This document shows positions 37,045 to 48,756 of a stretch of DNA of 64,000 nt, in pieces (positions within the stretch are counted from its first letter, which is position 1; each line of letters begins with the position of its first letter). Under the pieces are notes generated by a model that searched no databases, had not been told where the DNA came from, and saw only the letters and a program-made list of their open reading frames with translations. The translations under genes were made by a program, and so were the position numbers. Origin of the DNA: Sporosarcina luteola (lineage in GTDB: Bacteria > Bacillota > Bacilli > Bacillales_A > Planococcaceae); assembly GCF_023715585.1 (NCBI RefSeq), contig NZ_JAMBOK010000001.1, positions 868,001 through 932,000 on the forward strand. Direction: 5' to 3'.

Positions 37045-37313
37045 TTCGTTTGACCCCCGTTTTCACGGATATAAAACTTAACCAATTCTTCGAGAATCTC
37101 GTCCCTCTCCAATTTCCTGATGAGATTACGCGCCTCATAATGGCGAGGGATGTAAGCCGGGTCGCCCGATAAGAGGTAACCGACAATTTGGTTGATGGGA
37201 TTGTAGCCCTTATCTTCCAGTGCTTTGTGCACATGGAGCATGACCTGCTTAACTTCCTGCTCCATCGATTCTTCAGGAAAGTTGAATTTCATCGTCTTGT
37301 CGTATGAATTCAT
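37041..37313 (-). CDS. ireB: IreB family regulatory phosphoprotein (YrzL)
   Basis: Small regulator; in Enterococcus faecalis IreB is phosphorylated on N-terminal threonines by a Ser/Thr kinase and affects cephalosporin resistance. 90 residues: [15 protein letters not shown] keeps the phosphoacceptor Thr region, and the conserved core is [24 protein letters not shown] at 37313 follows GGGGTG; the upstream extension is unlike the family. Confidence 0.92.
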   Translation of the reverse strand: MNSYDKTMKFNFPEESMEQEVKQVMLHVHKALEDKGYNPINQIVGYLLSGDPAYIPRHYEARNLIRKLERDEILEELVKFYIRENGGQTN

Positions 37314-37394
37314 AGTCGACACCCCGCTTTCCAATCGTCCGTTAGCAAATCGGATACCTTTCCCACTAACACTATACCCGACTTCCATTTCCAC

Positions 37395-40028
37395 TTAAAC
37401 GGATTTGACATAATCATACACGGAATGAAGTGCTTCATCAAGTTTAGAAGCATCCTTCGCACCTGCCATCGCCATGTCCGGACGGCCGCCGCCTTTACCA
37501 CCACAAAGAGATGCTACATGATTGACGATTTTACCAGCATGGAAGTTCCCGTTTTTCAAATCTTCCGTCACTCCTGCCGCCAGTAGAACTTTTCCATCAG
37601 CTGCAGCCCCGAGTACAATTACACCTTTGCTCACTTTCTGCTTCAATTCATCAATCATCTGACGCAGGGCATTATTGTCTTTCACCTCGACCTTAGCCGA
37701 AAGCACTGTCACATCATCAATCTGCTGGGCAGTCGTGAGGATGTCAGTGAGTTGACTGTTTCCAAGCTTTGCAGAGAGCGATTCATTATCTCGTTGAAGC
37801 TCTTTCATTTCAGACAGGTAGGAGCTGACTTTTGTAACGATATCTCTCGGATTGGATTTCAGTAATGCAGCTGCTTCCGTAAGAAGCGCCTCTTCCTTTT
37901 TAAAGGAATGATATGCCTCTTGGCCAGTGACTGCTTCAATCCTTCTTGTCCCTGCTCCTATGCCGCCTTCCGATTCGATCTTAAAGAGTCCGATAGTAGA
38001 CGTTGCCGGCACATGACAGCCGCCGCATAATTCGATTGAATAATCGCCGACTGAAACGACGCGGACGATGTCTCCATATTTCTCACCGAACAAGGCCATA
38101 GCACCCATTTCTTTTGCTTCGTTTATCGGTTTCTGTTCGATTTGGACAGGAATATCAGCCCAAATCTTCGCATTAACGATTTCTTCGATTTTTTCCAGTT
38201 CCTCCTTCGTCACCTGCCCGAAGTGGGAGAAGTCGAAACGGAGACGGTCAGGGCCGACATATGAACCTGCCTGGTTGACGTGCTCACCGAGGACAGTTTT
38301 CAATGCTTGATGAAGCAGATGTGTAGCCGTATGGTTTTTAATTGTCAATTTACGTGATTCTTCATCTACCTTAGCAAATACTTCCGCGTTGTCAGCAATT
38401 TCACCCGAACGAACGACCGCAGTATGCAGATGTTGACCATTTGGTGCCTTTTTGACGTCTTTTACATCGATTATGAATGTATCGCTTATGACGGTTCCTT
38501 TATCGGCGATCTGCCCGCCGCTTTCCGCATAGAAAGGCGTGCGATCAAGCATGAACTGGATTTCATCACCTTCAGAAGCATGTGCAACCAATTCACCATT
38601 ATGCAAGAGGGCGACGATCCGCGTGTCGCAGGACAGCTGATCATATCCGATGAATTCGCTTTTTGCATGAATGTTGCCCAACACTTCCGATTGGACGTGC
38701 ATCGAATCTACGTCGTGACGTGCAGCTCTTGCGCGTTTACGTTGATGATCCATTTCTTCATCGAATCCAGCACGATCAACGGCAACTCCCGCTTCCTCTG
38801 CAAATTCCTCTGTCAGTTCAAATGGAAAACCGTACGTATCATATAGTTTGAATGCATCAGCGCCAGATACGAGCGGATTTCCAGCTTCCTTCGCTTTTTC
38901 AATGACGCCATTCAAAATCGCCAAACCTTCGTTCAATGTTTCATGGAATCTTTCTTCCTCATTTTTAATGACTTTCATGATGAATGCTTCTTTTTCTTTG
39001 ACTTCCGGATAGAAGTCTTGCATCACTTCCCCGACGACAGGGACGAGTTCATACATGAAGGGCTTATTGATGCCCAATTGTTTTGCAAAGCGCACAGCAC
39101 GGCGCAAAAGTCTTCTGAGGACATATCCTCTTCCTTCATTTGAAGGCAATGCCCCATCGCCGATTGCGAACGCAACCGTCCGGATGTGGTCCGCGATCAC
39201 TTTGAATGCCGTGTCCTTCACATCATCTTTTCCATACGCTTCACCAGATACTTTTTCAACGGAATGGATGATCGGCATGAACAGATCCGTGTCAAAGTTC
39301 GTGGGCACTTCCTGGATGACAGAAGCCATCCGTTCAAGGCCCATCCCAGTATCGATATTCTTCTTTGGAAGCGGCGTATACGTATGGTCCGGATTGTGGT
39401 TGAACTCGGAGAATACTAAGTTCCAAATCTCCAGATATCGGTCATTTTCCCCGCCTGGATAGAGTTCCGGATCTGAGAAATCGTCGCCGAAAGATGGTCC
39501 GCGGTCGTAGAAGATTTCTGAGTTCGGACCGCTTGGACCTTCCCCGATATCCCAGAAGTTGCCTTCCAATCGGATGATGCGCTCTTCCGGAATGCCGATT
39601 TTGTCTCGCCAAATTGCGTATGCTTCGTCATCTTCCGGGTGTACAGTAACAGACAGCAACTCGGAGTTGAAGCCGATCCATTTTTCATTCGTCAGGAAAT
39701 CCCATGCGCGGATGATCGCTTCTTCTTTGAAGTAATCGCCAATTGAGAAGTTCCCGAGCATTTCGAAGAATGTATGGTGGCGTGCAGTTCTTCCTACGTT
39801 TTCGATGTCGTTCGTACGAATGGACTTTTGTGCGTTGACGATTCGTGGATTTGTTGGGACGACACGCCCGTCAAAGTATTTTTTCAGTGTCGCGACGCCG
39901 CTGTTGATCCAAAGAAGTGACGGATCATCGATTGGCACTAGGGGAGCTGAGGGCTCTTCGCTATGCCCATGTTCTTTGAAGTAGTCAAGAAACATTTTTC
40001 TGATTTCAGATGCTGTTAATTTTTTCAT
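37395..40028 (-). CDS. alaS: Alanine-tRNA ligase
   Basis: Charges tRNA-Ala. 877 residues: class II catalytic domain at the N terminus, tRNA-recognition middle, editing domain with zinc-binding HTATHLLHQ near 565 and CGGCHVP near 668, and a C-terminal DHHA1/C-Ala domain ([14 protein letters not shown]). Controlled by a T-box leader with an Ala GCU specifier upstream. Confidence 0.99.
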   Translation of the reverse strand: MKKLTASEIRKMFLDYFKEHGHSEEPSAPLVPIDDPSLLWINSGVATLKKYFDGRVVPTNPRIVNAQKSIRTNDIENVGRTARHHTFFEMLGNFSIGDYFKEEAIIRAWDFLTNEKWIGFNSELLSVTVHPEDDEAYAIWRDKIGIPEERIIRLEGNFWDIGEGPSGPNSEIFYDRGPSFGDDFSDPELYPGGENDRYLEIWNLVFSEFNHNPDHTYTPLPKKNIDTGMGLERMASVIQEVPTNFDTDLFMPIIHSVEKVSGEAYGKDDVKDTAFKVIADHIRTVAFAIGDGALPSNEGRGYVLRRLLRRAVRFAKQLGINKPFMYELVPVVGEVMQDFYPEVKEKEAFIMKVIKNEEERFHETLNEGLAILNGVIEKAKEAGNPLVSGADAFKLYDTYGFPFELTEEFAEEAGVAVDRAGFDEEMDHQRKRARAARHDVDSMHVQSEVLGNIHAKSEFIGYDQLSCDTRIVALLHNGELVAHASEGDEIQFMLDRTPFYAESGGQIADKGTVISDTFIIDVKDVKKAPNGQHLHTAVVRSGEIADNAEVFAKVDEESRKLTIKNHTATHLLHQALKTVLGEHVNQAGSYVGPDRLRFDFSHFGQVTKEELEKIEEIVNAKIWADIPVQIEQKPINEAKEMGAMALFGEKYGDIVRVVSVGDYSIELCGGCHVPATSTIGLFKIESEGGIGAGTRRIEAVTGQEAYHSFKKEEALLTEAAALLKSNPRDIVTKVSSYLSEMKELQRDNESLSAKLGNSQLTDILTTAQQIDDVTVLSAKVEVKDNNALRQMIDELKQKVSKGVIVLGAAADGKVLLAAGVTEDLKNGNFHAGKIVNHVASLCGGKGGGRPDMAMAGAKDASKLDEALHSVYDYVKSV

Positions 40029-40130
40029 TGTTATTCCTCCTTAATAGTCAAGTTGCATTTAATACTGGTTTTCCGCTTCATTCCAAGATAAAGAACTCGC
40101 CACTCTACTTAATAAATAAAGCACAAACAA

Positions 40131-40345
40131 AAAAATCCCCGCCCCTGTACAAGGGACGAAGATTTTTCGTGGTACCACCCTAATTTACCGGCGGAAAGCC
40201 GGTATCTCAAGAAGCCATAACGCGGCTAACGGCAAGTGTTAGTTGCTCTCAGGAGTAGCTTTCCGTCAGACGGCCATGGGAATCCTTGCAGCCTTGGGAT
40301 CCCTTTCTGAACATGGCAGTAAGCGTACTTTCTCCGTCATCGGTT
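40131..40345 (-). ncRNA. T-box riboswitch, tRNA-Ala, upstream of alaS
   Basis: The conserved T-box AGGGTGGTACCACG is at 40168-40181 (minus strand). It precedes a terminator stem (AAAAATCTTCGTCCC with AGGGGCGGGGATTTTT, 40131-40167). The base of stem I (GGAG with CTCC) encloses AAAGTA on one side and the specifier GCU followed by A at 40257-40259. Uncharged tRNA-Ala should favour the antiterminator. This accounts for most of the 359-base gap between alaS and recD2. Confidence 0.95.
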
Positions 40346-40362
40346 TTTCTATGATACTTTGG

Positions 40363-40391
40363 ATTATAGGGAATTGCCGCTCCCGTGTCAA
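40363..40391 (-). promoter_or_regulatory. Consensus sigma-A promoter of alaS
   Basis: TTGACA (40386-40391), 17-base spacer, TATAAT (40363-40368) on the minus strand: both boxes are perfect. The -35 box overlaps the recD2 stop codon. Confidence 0.93.
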
Positions 40392-42841
40392 TCCATCGCC
40401 TCCGAAAAGTCATAAGGAGTGATGCCTTGCATCCCGATCATCGGGTCGATTCCTAGGATCGTCTCCATCGTCAGCCGATACTCTTTCCGGCTTTGAGGCA
40501 TCTCGTCGGAGGCTTCGATAGGTTCGTCTTGCTGTTCCCCGCTTTGTGGAACTTTCGCTGTTTCTTCCTGTATTTCGACGGTGGATTCCCTCCGCAAGCG
40601 GTCTTTCAATGTCGTCTGCCGCTCAAGTTCATCTGTGCGGTTAATGCCGATTTTGAATTCTTCCGGCTCGCCACATAGAATCAGGAAATTCTTAGCTCTC
40701 GTAATTCCCGTATACAAGAGATTTCTCCGGAGCATTTTCCTGTATCCTCGAACAATCGGCATAACGACAATTGGAAATTCACTTCCTTGCGATTTATGGA
40801 TGGAACAGCAGTAGGCAAGCGTAATTTGGTTCAAGTCATTGCGCTCATATTCAACTTCGATGCCGTCATAGGAGACGATCAGCAGTTCTTTTTTATCGAC
40901 AGTTTCTTTCGCCTTGATAATGGAGATGACTTCACCCATGTCTCCGTTGAACACATTGCTTTCTGGCTGATTGACAAGTTGCAGCACTTTGTCGCCGATT
41001 CGATAGACGACATCCCCAAAGGCGACTTCTTTGCGGTCGGGCCCCGGCGGATTGACCATCTGCTGGATCATCTTATTCAATCCATCGATGCCGGCAGGGC
41101 CTTTATACATAGGAGCCAGCACTTGGATGTTTTTAATATGATGCCCTTTTGAAACGGCGTTTTTTACAACCTGTTCCACAACCTCAAGTATTTGGTCCCC
41201 ACTTGCTTTGATAAAAGACCGATCCGTCGTTTTCCGTGTAACGTCATCAGTCCATTTTGCATTTTTAATCATATGGGCCATCTCAATGATAGTCGAGCCA
41301 GCACTTTGGCGGTAGATTTCGGTCAACTCCACGACTGGAATCCTTCCAGAATCAAGCATATCCTTTAAAACTTGACCGGGACCGACAGGCGGGAGTTGGT
41401 CTTGATCTCCGACGAATAAAACTTGGATTTCATTATGCAATGCTTTGAGGAGCTGATGGGCAAGCCACGTGTCGACCATAGACATTTCATCGATGATGAT
41501 GAGCCGCCCTTCCACTTCCCTGCCAACCGCGTCATCCTTTTCTTGTCCATTGAAGCCAAGAAGCCTGTGGATAGTCATTGCCGGCAGTCCTGTCGATTCG
41601 GACATCCTTTTCGCCGCTCGCCCTGTAGGAGCTGCTAAAACGATTGGAAAGGTCTCTTCTTTTTCAACATAGTATTTAGGGTCGAGAGAAAGACCATGAA
41701 GCTCAGCATACACTTCTACTAACCCGCGGATGACGGTTGTTTTCCCCGTCCCGGGCCCCCCGGTCAAAATCATGGCAGGTGAATGGAGCGCCTTCTCGAT
41801 TGCCGCCACTTGTGTTTCTGCATAATTGACTCCGAGCCTTTCCTCTGCTTCCCCGATCGCCTTGCGGATTTCAGAAACCGGGAACTTGTCGGAAAGATCA
41901 TTTTCCATGATCCGTTCCATTTTGGAGGCGATGCCGATTTCCGAAAAATAGAGTGAAGGTAGATAAAGCTTTCTGCCTTCGCCGCACAGCTTACTTTCCT
42001 CAACCAATTCCATGAGGCATCTGGAAATTTGGTCGAACGGCACTTCTTCCGTTTGGCTTGATTCCAATAGCCGCTTCACTTCTGGCAAAACCGACTCCGC
42101 CTCTAAATAGACATGACCAGCAGATTGGACTCCTTGGTTCAACGTATGGAGGATCGCAGCTTTCACCCGGGAAGGATGTTTACCTGTAATCCCCAAATGT
42201 CTACCCAATTCATCCGCGCGTTGGAACCCCACTCCCTCAATGTCCTCGATCAGCCTGTATGGATTCTCTTTTAACAGTTCGATGACTTCTTCACGATAGG
42301 TCTGGTAGATCCGCATCGAAAGCTGAGGACCGAAACCCCATTCGTTCAATTGCACCATGCTTCGTTCCAATCCGAGATTGTCCTGAAGCACTGTGACGAG
42401 GGTCTCTTTCCTCTCTTCCGAAAGCTTCGGAACGCGATCAAGCACTGACGGGTTCTCCAAAATCTGTTTGATGGCGTCCTTGCCCAACGTTTTTACGATG
42501 GTGTCGGCAGTTTTCCTTCCGATTCCCGGAAAAAGATCACCGGATAAGTAATGTACAATTCCCGTTTCAGTTTCAGGCAATTCTTTCGTAAACGTATGGA
42601 CGTCGAACTGCTTTCCGTAGGTCGCATGATTGACAAGCCTGCCCGTAAGTCTGTAGTCATCTTCATTCGCCAATGGAGGAAAATTCCCCTTAATGACGAT
42701 CTCCTTATCCTCATAGCCGCTATTCGTTTTAGTTATTTTCATTTTCACGATGGAAAAGAGATTATCAGGATTGTGGAAAATAGTGACGACAGGCCGTCCA
42801 ACGATGAAAACCGCTTCAATATTTTCTTTTCCCTCAGCCAT
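40388..42841 (-). CDS. recD2: ATP-dependent RecD2 DNA helicase
   Basis: 5'-3' superfamily 1B helicase without RecBC partners; limits recombination at replication forks and aids repair. 817 residues: N-terminal RecD2-specific region with helix-hairpin-helix repeats (LFPGIGRKTADTIV near 103; IEGVGFQRADELG near 201), P-loop GGPGTGKT at 361-368, DEMSMVD, and the C-terminal UvrD-like SH3/GYAxT region (LAYCCSIHKSQGSEFPIVV, LLYTGITRAK). Ends in an acidic tail. Confidence 0.96.
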   Translation of the reverse strand: MAEGKENIEAVFIVGRPVVTIFHNPDNLFSIVKMKITKTNSGYEDKEIVIKGNFPPLANEDDYRLTGRLVNHATYGKQFDVHTFTKELPETETGIVHYLSGDLFPGIGRKTADTIVKTLGKDAIKQILENPSVLDRVPKLSEERKETLVTVLQDNLGLERSMVQLNEWGFGPQLSMRIYQTYREEVIELLKENPYRLIEDIEGVGFQRADELGRHLGITGKHPSRVKAAILHTLNQGVQSAGHVYLEAESVLPEVKRLLESSQTEEVPFDQISRCLMELVEESKLCGEGRKLYLPSLYFSEIGIASKMERIMENDLSDKFPVSEIRKAIGEAEERLGVNYAETQVAAIEKALHSPAMILTGGPGTGKTTVIRGLVEVYAELHGLSLDPKYYVEKEETFPIVLAAPTGRAAKRMSESTGLPAMTIHRLLGFNGQEKDDAVGREVEGRLIIIDEMSMVDTWLAHQLLKALHNEIQVLFVGDQDQLPPVGPGQVLKDMLDSGRIPVVELTEIYRQSAGSTIIEMAHMIKNAKWTDDVTRKTTDRSFIKASGDQILEVVEQVVKNAVSKGHHIKNIQVLAPMYKGPAGIDGLNKMIQQMVNPPGPDRKEVAFGDVVYRIGDKVLQLVNQPESNVFNGDMGEVISIIKAKETVDKKELLIVSYDGIEVEYERNDLNQITLAYCCSIHKSQGSEFPIVVMPIVRGYRKMLRRNLLYTGITRAKNFLILCGEPEEFKIGINRTDELERQTTLKDRLRRESTVEIQEETAKVPQSGEQQDEPIEASDEMPQSRKEYRLTMETILGIDPMIGMQGITPYDFSEAMD

Positions 42842-42878
42842 TCAGATCACCGCCTTGCGTATCTGCCCATTTTGGAAA

Positions 42879-43532
42879 TTAACCTAATTTGATCATGTCG
42901 TAAATATATCTTGCTTGCGTATGTTCCGGTTCGATCGTGAAAGCCTTTTCCAGATGGAACAGCGCATCATCCTTCTGATCCGTCGAGACTGCATACAGGA
43001 CACCTAAATTATAGTGGGCATCTGCATTCTCATCGTCATTCTCCAAGACGAACGACAATTCTTTCCCGGCCTCTTCAAAGAGCTCCATCTCAGCTAATAA
43101 AATCCCGAATGCGAGACGGATTTCAAGATCAGCAGGCGCCAACTCCGCAGCCCTTTGGAAATACGGCAATGCGAGCTTTGATTTGTCCGATTGCTTTAAG
43201 CTTTTTCCAAGCATGAAAAAGGCATCGGCTTCATTCAGACCTGCACGAATTGCCTTTTCATAAACAATCGCCGCCTCTTCAAACCGTTCGTTGGAATAAT
43301 AGAGATTGCCGAGGCCATAAAGTGCTGAACCTGCATTTTCATCCAGGCTGATTGCTTTCTGGAAGAAGCGTTCAGCCCTTTCGGTGTCACCGGCAGAGGC
43401 GAAGACGTTCCCGAGGTTGATGTAACCGACTGGGTTTTCCGGCTCTTCCTCCGCAGCTTTCATGAAGGCTTCGATAGCTTTTTCGTATGCCCCTTCTTGA
43501 AGGGCTTTAATACCAATTTCATTGTATTCCAT
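42879..43532 (-). CDS. yrrB: TPR-repeat protein YrrB
   Basis: Soluble protein made of tetratricopeptide repeats, a protein-protein interaction scaffold whose partner is unknown. 217 residues with about six 34-residue repeats (for example PVGYINLGNVFASAGDTERA, AGSALYGLGNLYYSNERFEE). ATG at 43532 follows GAGAGG by seven bases; an ATG at 43547 overlapping the mnmA stop (ATGA) would add five residues. The conserved place next to mnmA hints at a link with tRNA thiolation or cysteine metabolism, by inference only. Confidence 0.85.
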   Translation of the reverse strand: MEYNEIGIKALQEGAYEKAIEAFMKAAEEEPENPVGYINLGNVFASAGDTERAERFFQKAISLDENAGSALYGLGNLYYSNERFEEAAIVYEKAIRAGLNEADAFFMLGKSLKQSDKSKLALPYFQRAAELAPADLEIRLAFGILLAEMELFEEAGKELSFVLENDDENADAHYNLGVLYAVSTDQKDDALFHLEKAFTIEPEHTQARYIYDMIKLG

Positions 43533-43543
43533 AGCGTTTCCTC

Positions 43544-44674
<1,131 letters not shown>

Positions 44675-44689
44675 TCATCCTTTATCATT

Positions 44690-45832
44690 TCATTTCACGA
44701 GTCGTTTGATGATTTGTGCTGTTTTCGTCGCAGCTTCACGCACCATCTGTTCGTCGAGTCCAAGACCGAAACTGAAACGTACTGAGTTGCGTAATTTAGG
44801 TGATTCGCTTCCCCACATCGCCGATAAAACATGAGATGGCTCAAGGGATCCCGCTGTACACGCAGAACCGCTCGATACGGCGATGCCTGCCATATCCATG
44901 TTGACGAGCAATGATTCAATTTCGGTTCCAGGGAAGCTGACGTTTACTACATGCGGCAACCGATCGACTACATCCGCATTCACTTCGAAGTCAATTCCTT
45001 CTTGACTGAACACTTCCGTCAAGATCGTTTTATAACGATCGTACTTGCGATGATTTTCTTCCATTTCATTTCTAGCTATTTTTATAGCTTCTGCAAAACC
45101 TGCGATTGCAGGAACATTTTCAGTTCCTGCCCGCCTCTTGCGCTCCTGTTCCCCCCCGAACTGAAGCGGCGTAGTCTGCAGGCCTTTTCGTTGATAAAGG
45201 AAACCGACCCCTTTTGGCCCGTTCAATTTATGGGCTGATGCACTGAGCAGATCGACTTGCAGTTCATTCACATCTAAATCCAGAATTCCGAATGCTTGGA
45301 CCGCATCCGTATGGAAAACAGCTTGATGGTCCTTCAGGATTTCGCCGATCTCCTTGATTGGCTGGATCGTTCCGACCTCATTGTTGCCATACATCACCGT
45401 GACGAGAACAGTTCGATCGGTAAGTGCTTCAGCCACTTGTTCGGCACTTATCTTTCCATTTTCATCGACTGGTAAATAAGTGACATCAAAGCCGTTTTTC
45501 TCTAATTCCTTGCAGGAGTTCAAAACGGCATGGTGCTCAATAGCAGTCGTAATAATGTGATTCCCTATTTTTCTCATTGCAGAAGCTGCCCCGAAAACTG
45601 CAATATTATCAGCTTCAGTTCCTCCTGATGTGAAAATGATTTCATTCGGTTCGGCACCGATTGCCTCCGCTATTGTTTTACGGGCATCATCGAGCAATTT
45701 CCGGGATGTCCGTCCAAAGCTATGGATGCTTGAAGGATTGCCGAAAACCGAATTCATCGCTTTTATATAAACCGCACTCACTTCCGGATGGATGGGTGTC
45801 GTAGCGGCATGGTCCAAATATATCGTTTGCAT
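44690..45832 (-). CDS. yrvO: Cysteine desulfurase (YrvO/IscS-like)
   Basis: PLP enzyme that moves sulfur from cysteine to a protein persulfide, most likely for MnmA. 380 residues: YLDHAATTPIHPEV start, the PLP lysine in LLSASAHKLNGPKGVGFLY near 205, and the mobile-loop cysteine in SSGSACTAGSLEPSHVL near 325. Order cymR-yrvO-mnmA suggests control by cysteine supply. Confidence 0.95.
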   Translation of the reverse strand: MQTIYLDHAATTPIHPEVSAVYIKAMNSVFGNPSSIHSFGRTSRKLLDDARKTIAEAIGAEPNEIIFTSGGTEADNIAVFGAASAMRKIGNHIITTAIEHHAVLNSCKELEKNGFDVTYLPVDENGKISAEQVAEALTDRTVLVTVMYGNNEVGTIQPIKEIGEILKDHQAVFHTDAVQAFGILDLDVNELQVDLLSASAHKLNGPKGVGFLYQRKGLQTTPLQFGGEQERKRRAGTENVPAIAGFAEAIKIARNEMEENHRKYDRYKTILTEVFSQEGIDFEVNADVVDRLPHVVNVSFPGTEIESLLVNMDMAGIAVSSGSACTAGSLEPSHVLSAMWGSESPKLRNSVRFSFGLGLDEQMVREAATKTAQIIKRLVK

Positions 45833-45858
45833 AAGTAGACTCCTTTAAATGAATGGCT

Positions 45859-46278
45859 TCAAATATAAAACATATATCCATCGAGATCGGTGGATTCATC
45901 CGATTCCACCAGATCCTGGATTGTCGTTTTATCCAAAACTTCACGAATGGCGTCGCCGATACGGTTCCATAACGATTGCTGGGGAACCTTGTCGCCATCG
46001 ATCCCCTCTACGACCTGGATAGGGCCTTCGAGTAATCTGATTACGTCCCCAGCGGTAATTTCGACGGGTGGCTTTGCAAGTTTATAGCCTCCATATGCTC
46101 CACGGACGCTTTTTACGATTCCGCTATTACGCAACGCAGGGATAAGCTGCTCCAAATACGCTTCCGACAAATTTTGTTCTTCCGCGATTTTACGTAGCGG
46201 CAACGGCCCCTCCCCGTATTTCTTTCCAAGTTCCACAACTACTGTCAGCCCATAGCGGCCTTTCGTTGAAATCCTCAT
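45859..46278 (-). CDS. cymR: Rrf2-family cysteine regulator CymR
   Basis: Represses cysteine-metabolism genes, in B. subtilis as a complex with CysK. 139 residues (138 in B. subtilis): MRISTKGRYGLTVVVELGKK, winged helix with EEQNLSEAYLEQLIPALRNSG, GAYGGYKLAKPP wing, and a C-terminal helix. No CxxC iron-sulfur cluster cysteines are present, unlike IscR. ATG at 46278 chosen by family length; its ribosome binding site is weak and distant (AAGGA). Confidence 0.92.
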   Translation of the reverse strand: MRISTKGRYGLTVVVELGKKYGEGPLPLRKIAEEQNLSEAYLEQLIPALRNSGIVKSVRGAYGGYKLAKPPVEITAGDVIRLLEGPIQVVEGIDGDKVPQQSLWNRIGDAIREVLDKTTIQDLVESDESTDLDGYMFYI

Positions 46279-46342
46279 ATATAACCAACGTCCTTTTCTC
46301 GTCCAATTCACACCGTATTAGTTCATCAATACACTTCAAAAT

Positions 46343-46351
46343 ATTATAGCA
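46343..46351 (-). promoter_or_regulatory. Extended -10 promoter of cymR
   Basis: TGCTATAAT on the minus strand (TATAAT 46343-46348), 65 bases before the cymR ATG. No strong -35 box. Confidence 0.5.
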
Positions 46352-46375
46352 TAACTGCACTCCCGCTTCCTTCAA

Positions 46376-46404
46376 ATGACTTCTGGCTTTGCGTTGTGTA
46401 TAAT
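46376..46404 (+). promoter_or_regulatory. Sigma-A promoter of rarA
   Basis: ATGACT (46376-46381), 17-base spacer, consensus TATAAT (46399-46404), about 30 bases before the TTG start. Divergent from the cymR promoter. Confidence 0.65.
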
Positions 46405-46434
46405 AGTGGAACGGATGTACGGGGAGTGATTTGA

Positions 46435-47721
46435 TTGCAAAATGAACCACTGGCATTTCGAATGAGACCGAGAAATATAGATGAAGTTGCCGGACAGCGA
46501 CATATAATCGGTAAAGAAACTGTACTCTATCGGATGATTAAAAGAGGACATGTTCCTTCCATGCTGCTATACGGCGAGCCTGGAATCGGAAAGACATCAA
46601 TGGCTTATGCGATTGCCGGTACAAGCGATTTGCCGTTTATCGCATTGAATGCGACAGTTTCAGGGAAGAAGGACGTTGAGGATGTCGTTGCAGAAGCCCG
46701 GATTACGGGCAAGGTCATCCTATTCCTTGATGAAATTCATCGTTTCAATAAATTACAGCAAGATACACTATTGCCTCATGTTGAAAAAGGCTCTATTGTA
46801 CTGATCGGTGCAACGACGGAAAACCCTTTCCACGATGTAAACCCCGCTATCCGATCGAGATGCGGGGAAATTCTACAATTGAACCGCCTGGAGCCCCATG
46901 ACCTGGTTGAGTTGATCGAACGGGCTTTGCATGACGAAGAACGCGGCCTTGGGAAAATGGCTATCGAGATGAGCGGCGACCAGATCCAGAGAATTGCCGA
47001 AGGGGTAAATGGTGATGCACGTAAGGCGCTCACGTTACTGGAATCAATTATCTCGGCTAGTGACGAGGAAGAGGGCAAGGTCGTTGTTGAAGATTGGTTG
47101 ATCGACAATTTGATTGGAAGGATTGGACTTGTCGGTGATAAAAAAGGATCGCATCATTATAACCTGCTTTCCGCTTTGCAGAAGTCGGTGCGTGGCAGCG
47201 ATGTGAATGCAGCTATCTTCTATTTGGCGAATCTTCTTGAGACAGGGGACCTGATTGCGGTATCACGCCGACTGCTCGTCATGGCATATGAGGATATCGG
47301 ATTGGCTGCACCTGAAGTTGGTCCCCACGTACTCGCTGCTACGGAGGCGGCTGTCCGTCTCGGCATGCCGGAAGCTCGCATTCCGCTAGCAAATGCTGTC
47401 ATTGAGATGTGCCTCGCTTCCAAATCGAATTCGGCCTACAAGGCGGTTGATGCTGCCGTGAAAGCGATCAACGGAGGAAAGACGGGTGATATCCCTCTCC
47501 ATCTGCGGGACACTCACTATGCAGGGGCGGCTGCCCTCGGGCATGAAGGATACCGTTACCCTCACGACACACCGGTCGGTACATTCGGCGGCTGGGTGAA
47601 CCAGCAATATTTGCCGGATAAAATTAAACAAGCGGAATTCTATGAGCCGGTCATCGCCGGCGAAGAGAAGAGGCTTGCGGGCATTTATGAACGGTTGAAG
47701 GAATTCAAGAGAAATAAATAG
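46435..47721 (+). CDS. rarA: Replication-associated recombination ATPase RarA (MgsA)
   Basis: AAA+ ATPase related to clamp loaders that acts at stalled forks. 428 residues: Walker A GEPGIGKTS at 47-55, Walker B ILFLDEIHRF near 95, sensor GATTENPF, and the C-terminal tetramerisation region (HYNLLSALQKSVRGSDVNAAIFYLA, cut; LPDKIKQAEFYEP). The start is TTG five bases after GGAGTGA. Convergent with cheV. Confidence 0.96.
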   Translation: MQNEPLAFRMRPRNIDEVAGQRHIIGKETVLYRMIKRGHVPSMLLYGEPGIGKTSMAYAIAGTSDLPFIALNATVSGKKDVEDVVAEARITGKVILFLDEIHRFNKLQQDTLLPHVEKGSIVLIGATTENPFHDVNPAIRSRCGEILQLNRLEPHDLVELIERALHDEERGLGKMAIEMSGDQIQRIAEGVNGDARKALTLLESIISASDEEEGKVVVEDWLIDNLIGRIGLVGDKKGSHHYNLLSALQKSVRGSDVNAAIFYLANLLETGDLIAVSRRLLVMAYEDIGLAAPEVGPHVLAATEAAVRLGMPEARIPLANAVIEMCLASKSNSAYKAVDAAVKAINGGKTGDIPLHLRDTHYAGAAALGHEGYRYPHDTPVGTFGGWVNQQYLPDKIKQAEFYEPVIAGEEKRLAGIYERLKEFKRNK

Positions 47722-47741
47722 ACCCGTCAGCGGTCCCTACT

Positions 47742-47780
47742 AGAAAGCACCTCCCCGTTGAATACAGGGAGGTGCTTTAC
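47742..47780. terminator. Bidirectional terminator, rarA/cheV
   Basis: Perfect stem AAAGCACCTCCC/GGGAGGTGCTTT with an eleven-base loop; T-rich ends on both strands. Confidence 0.9.
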
Positions 47781-47787
47781 TTTCCTA

Positions 47788-48693
47788 TTAAAGGATATAC
47801 TGATCAATCTTAAGTACAAGCTCGGCAATTTCAGGTTTGCTCACTTGATCGTTCGCTCCGACGCTGATGCCTTTGTGCTTCAGTTCATCTGTAATCAAGG
47901 ATGAGAAGATGATTACCGGAAGGAGAGCCAGCTCTTTATCCGCTCGGATCCTTTTCGTGAAATGGTGTCCGTCCATTTGAGGCATTTCGATATCGGTGAT
48001 GACAAGTTGCACTTCATCGGACACCTTTTTACCGGCAGCTGTCAAACTCTCTAAAAACCCTAATGCGTCTTTTCCATTTTCAAAAAACTCGATATTCCCG
48101 TATCCCGCTTCGGTTAATGTATCATTCAATAATTTACGGAGCAGCGGCGAATCCTCAGCTACAAGGATTTTCTTATTTGACCTCTCCCTTGCCCCCAGCT
48201 TTCTTACTTGTTCGACTTGAATTCCGCTATCCGGGTTAATATCAACGACGATTTTTTCAAAGTCAAGAAGCAGAAGCATATCGTCTTCCCGTTTGATGAC
48301 CCCGATGACTTGAGAGGCATTGCCGGAATATATATCCGAAGGTTTTTCAATCTGATTCCATGAAACGCGATGAATTTGTGCAACTTCGTGGACGTGGAAG
48401 ACGACTTCCTGCTTGTTGAATGCTGCAACGATATATTTCCCTTCTTTTTTCCCGATTGTTTCAGGCAGCCCCAGCACTCTTTCCATATTGATCACGGGAA
48501 GGACGGCTCCGCGGAGTTGGATAATTCCTTCGACGGACGGGTGCGCATGTGGGATTGTGGTGATTGGTGTAGGCATGATGATTTCTTTCACTTTAATTAC
48601 GTTGATGCCGTAGCGGTTTTGTCCCATTTGGAATTCGACAATTTCGAGTTCGTTCGTTCCGCTTTCGAGTAAGATTCCGTTCTGTTTTTGCAA
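47788..48693 (-). CDS. cheV: Chemotaxis coupling protein CheV
   Basis: Couples chemoreceptors to CheA and aids adaptation. 301 residues: CheW-like domain (about 15-155) and a receiver domain (about 174-301) with the acidic pocket AED at 179-181 and phosphoacceptor D234 in VITDIEMPQMDG. The start is TTG; GGAAGGG lies about ten bases upstream. Out of place here: in B. subtilis, cheV is not between rarA and tcdA as far as I recall. Single gene with its own promoter and terminator. Confidence 0.95.
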   Translation of the reverse strand: MQKQNGILLESGTNELEIVEFQMGQNRYGINVIKVKEIIMPTPITTIPHAHPSVEGIIQLRGAVLPVINMERVLGLPETIGKKEGKYIVAAFNKQEVVFHVHEVAQIHRVSWNQIEKPSDIYSGNASQVIGVIKREDDMLLLLDFEKIVVDINPDSGIQVEQVRKLGARERSNKKILVAEDSPLLRKLLNDTLTEAGYGNIEFFENGKDALGFLESLTAAGKKVSDEVQLVITDIEMPQMDGHHFTKRIRADKELALLPVIIFSSLITDELKHKGISVGANDQVSKPEIAELVLKIDQYIL

Positions 48694-48756
48694 TGGTTTC
48701 AGCCCTTCCGATTCAGCTATTATTATTCAATCTTTTCATGTTTATCCTCTATGACG

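Noticed and set aside
39055-39462. 135-codon plus-strand ORF opposite alaS
   Set aside because: Lies wholly across the AlaS catalytic core; no ribosome binding site; no known domain.
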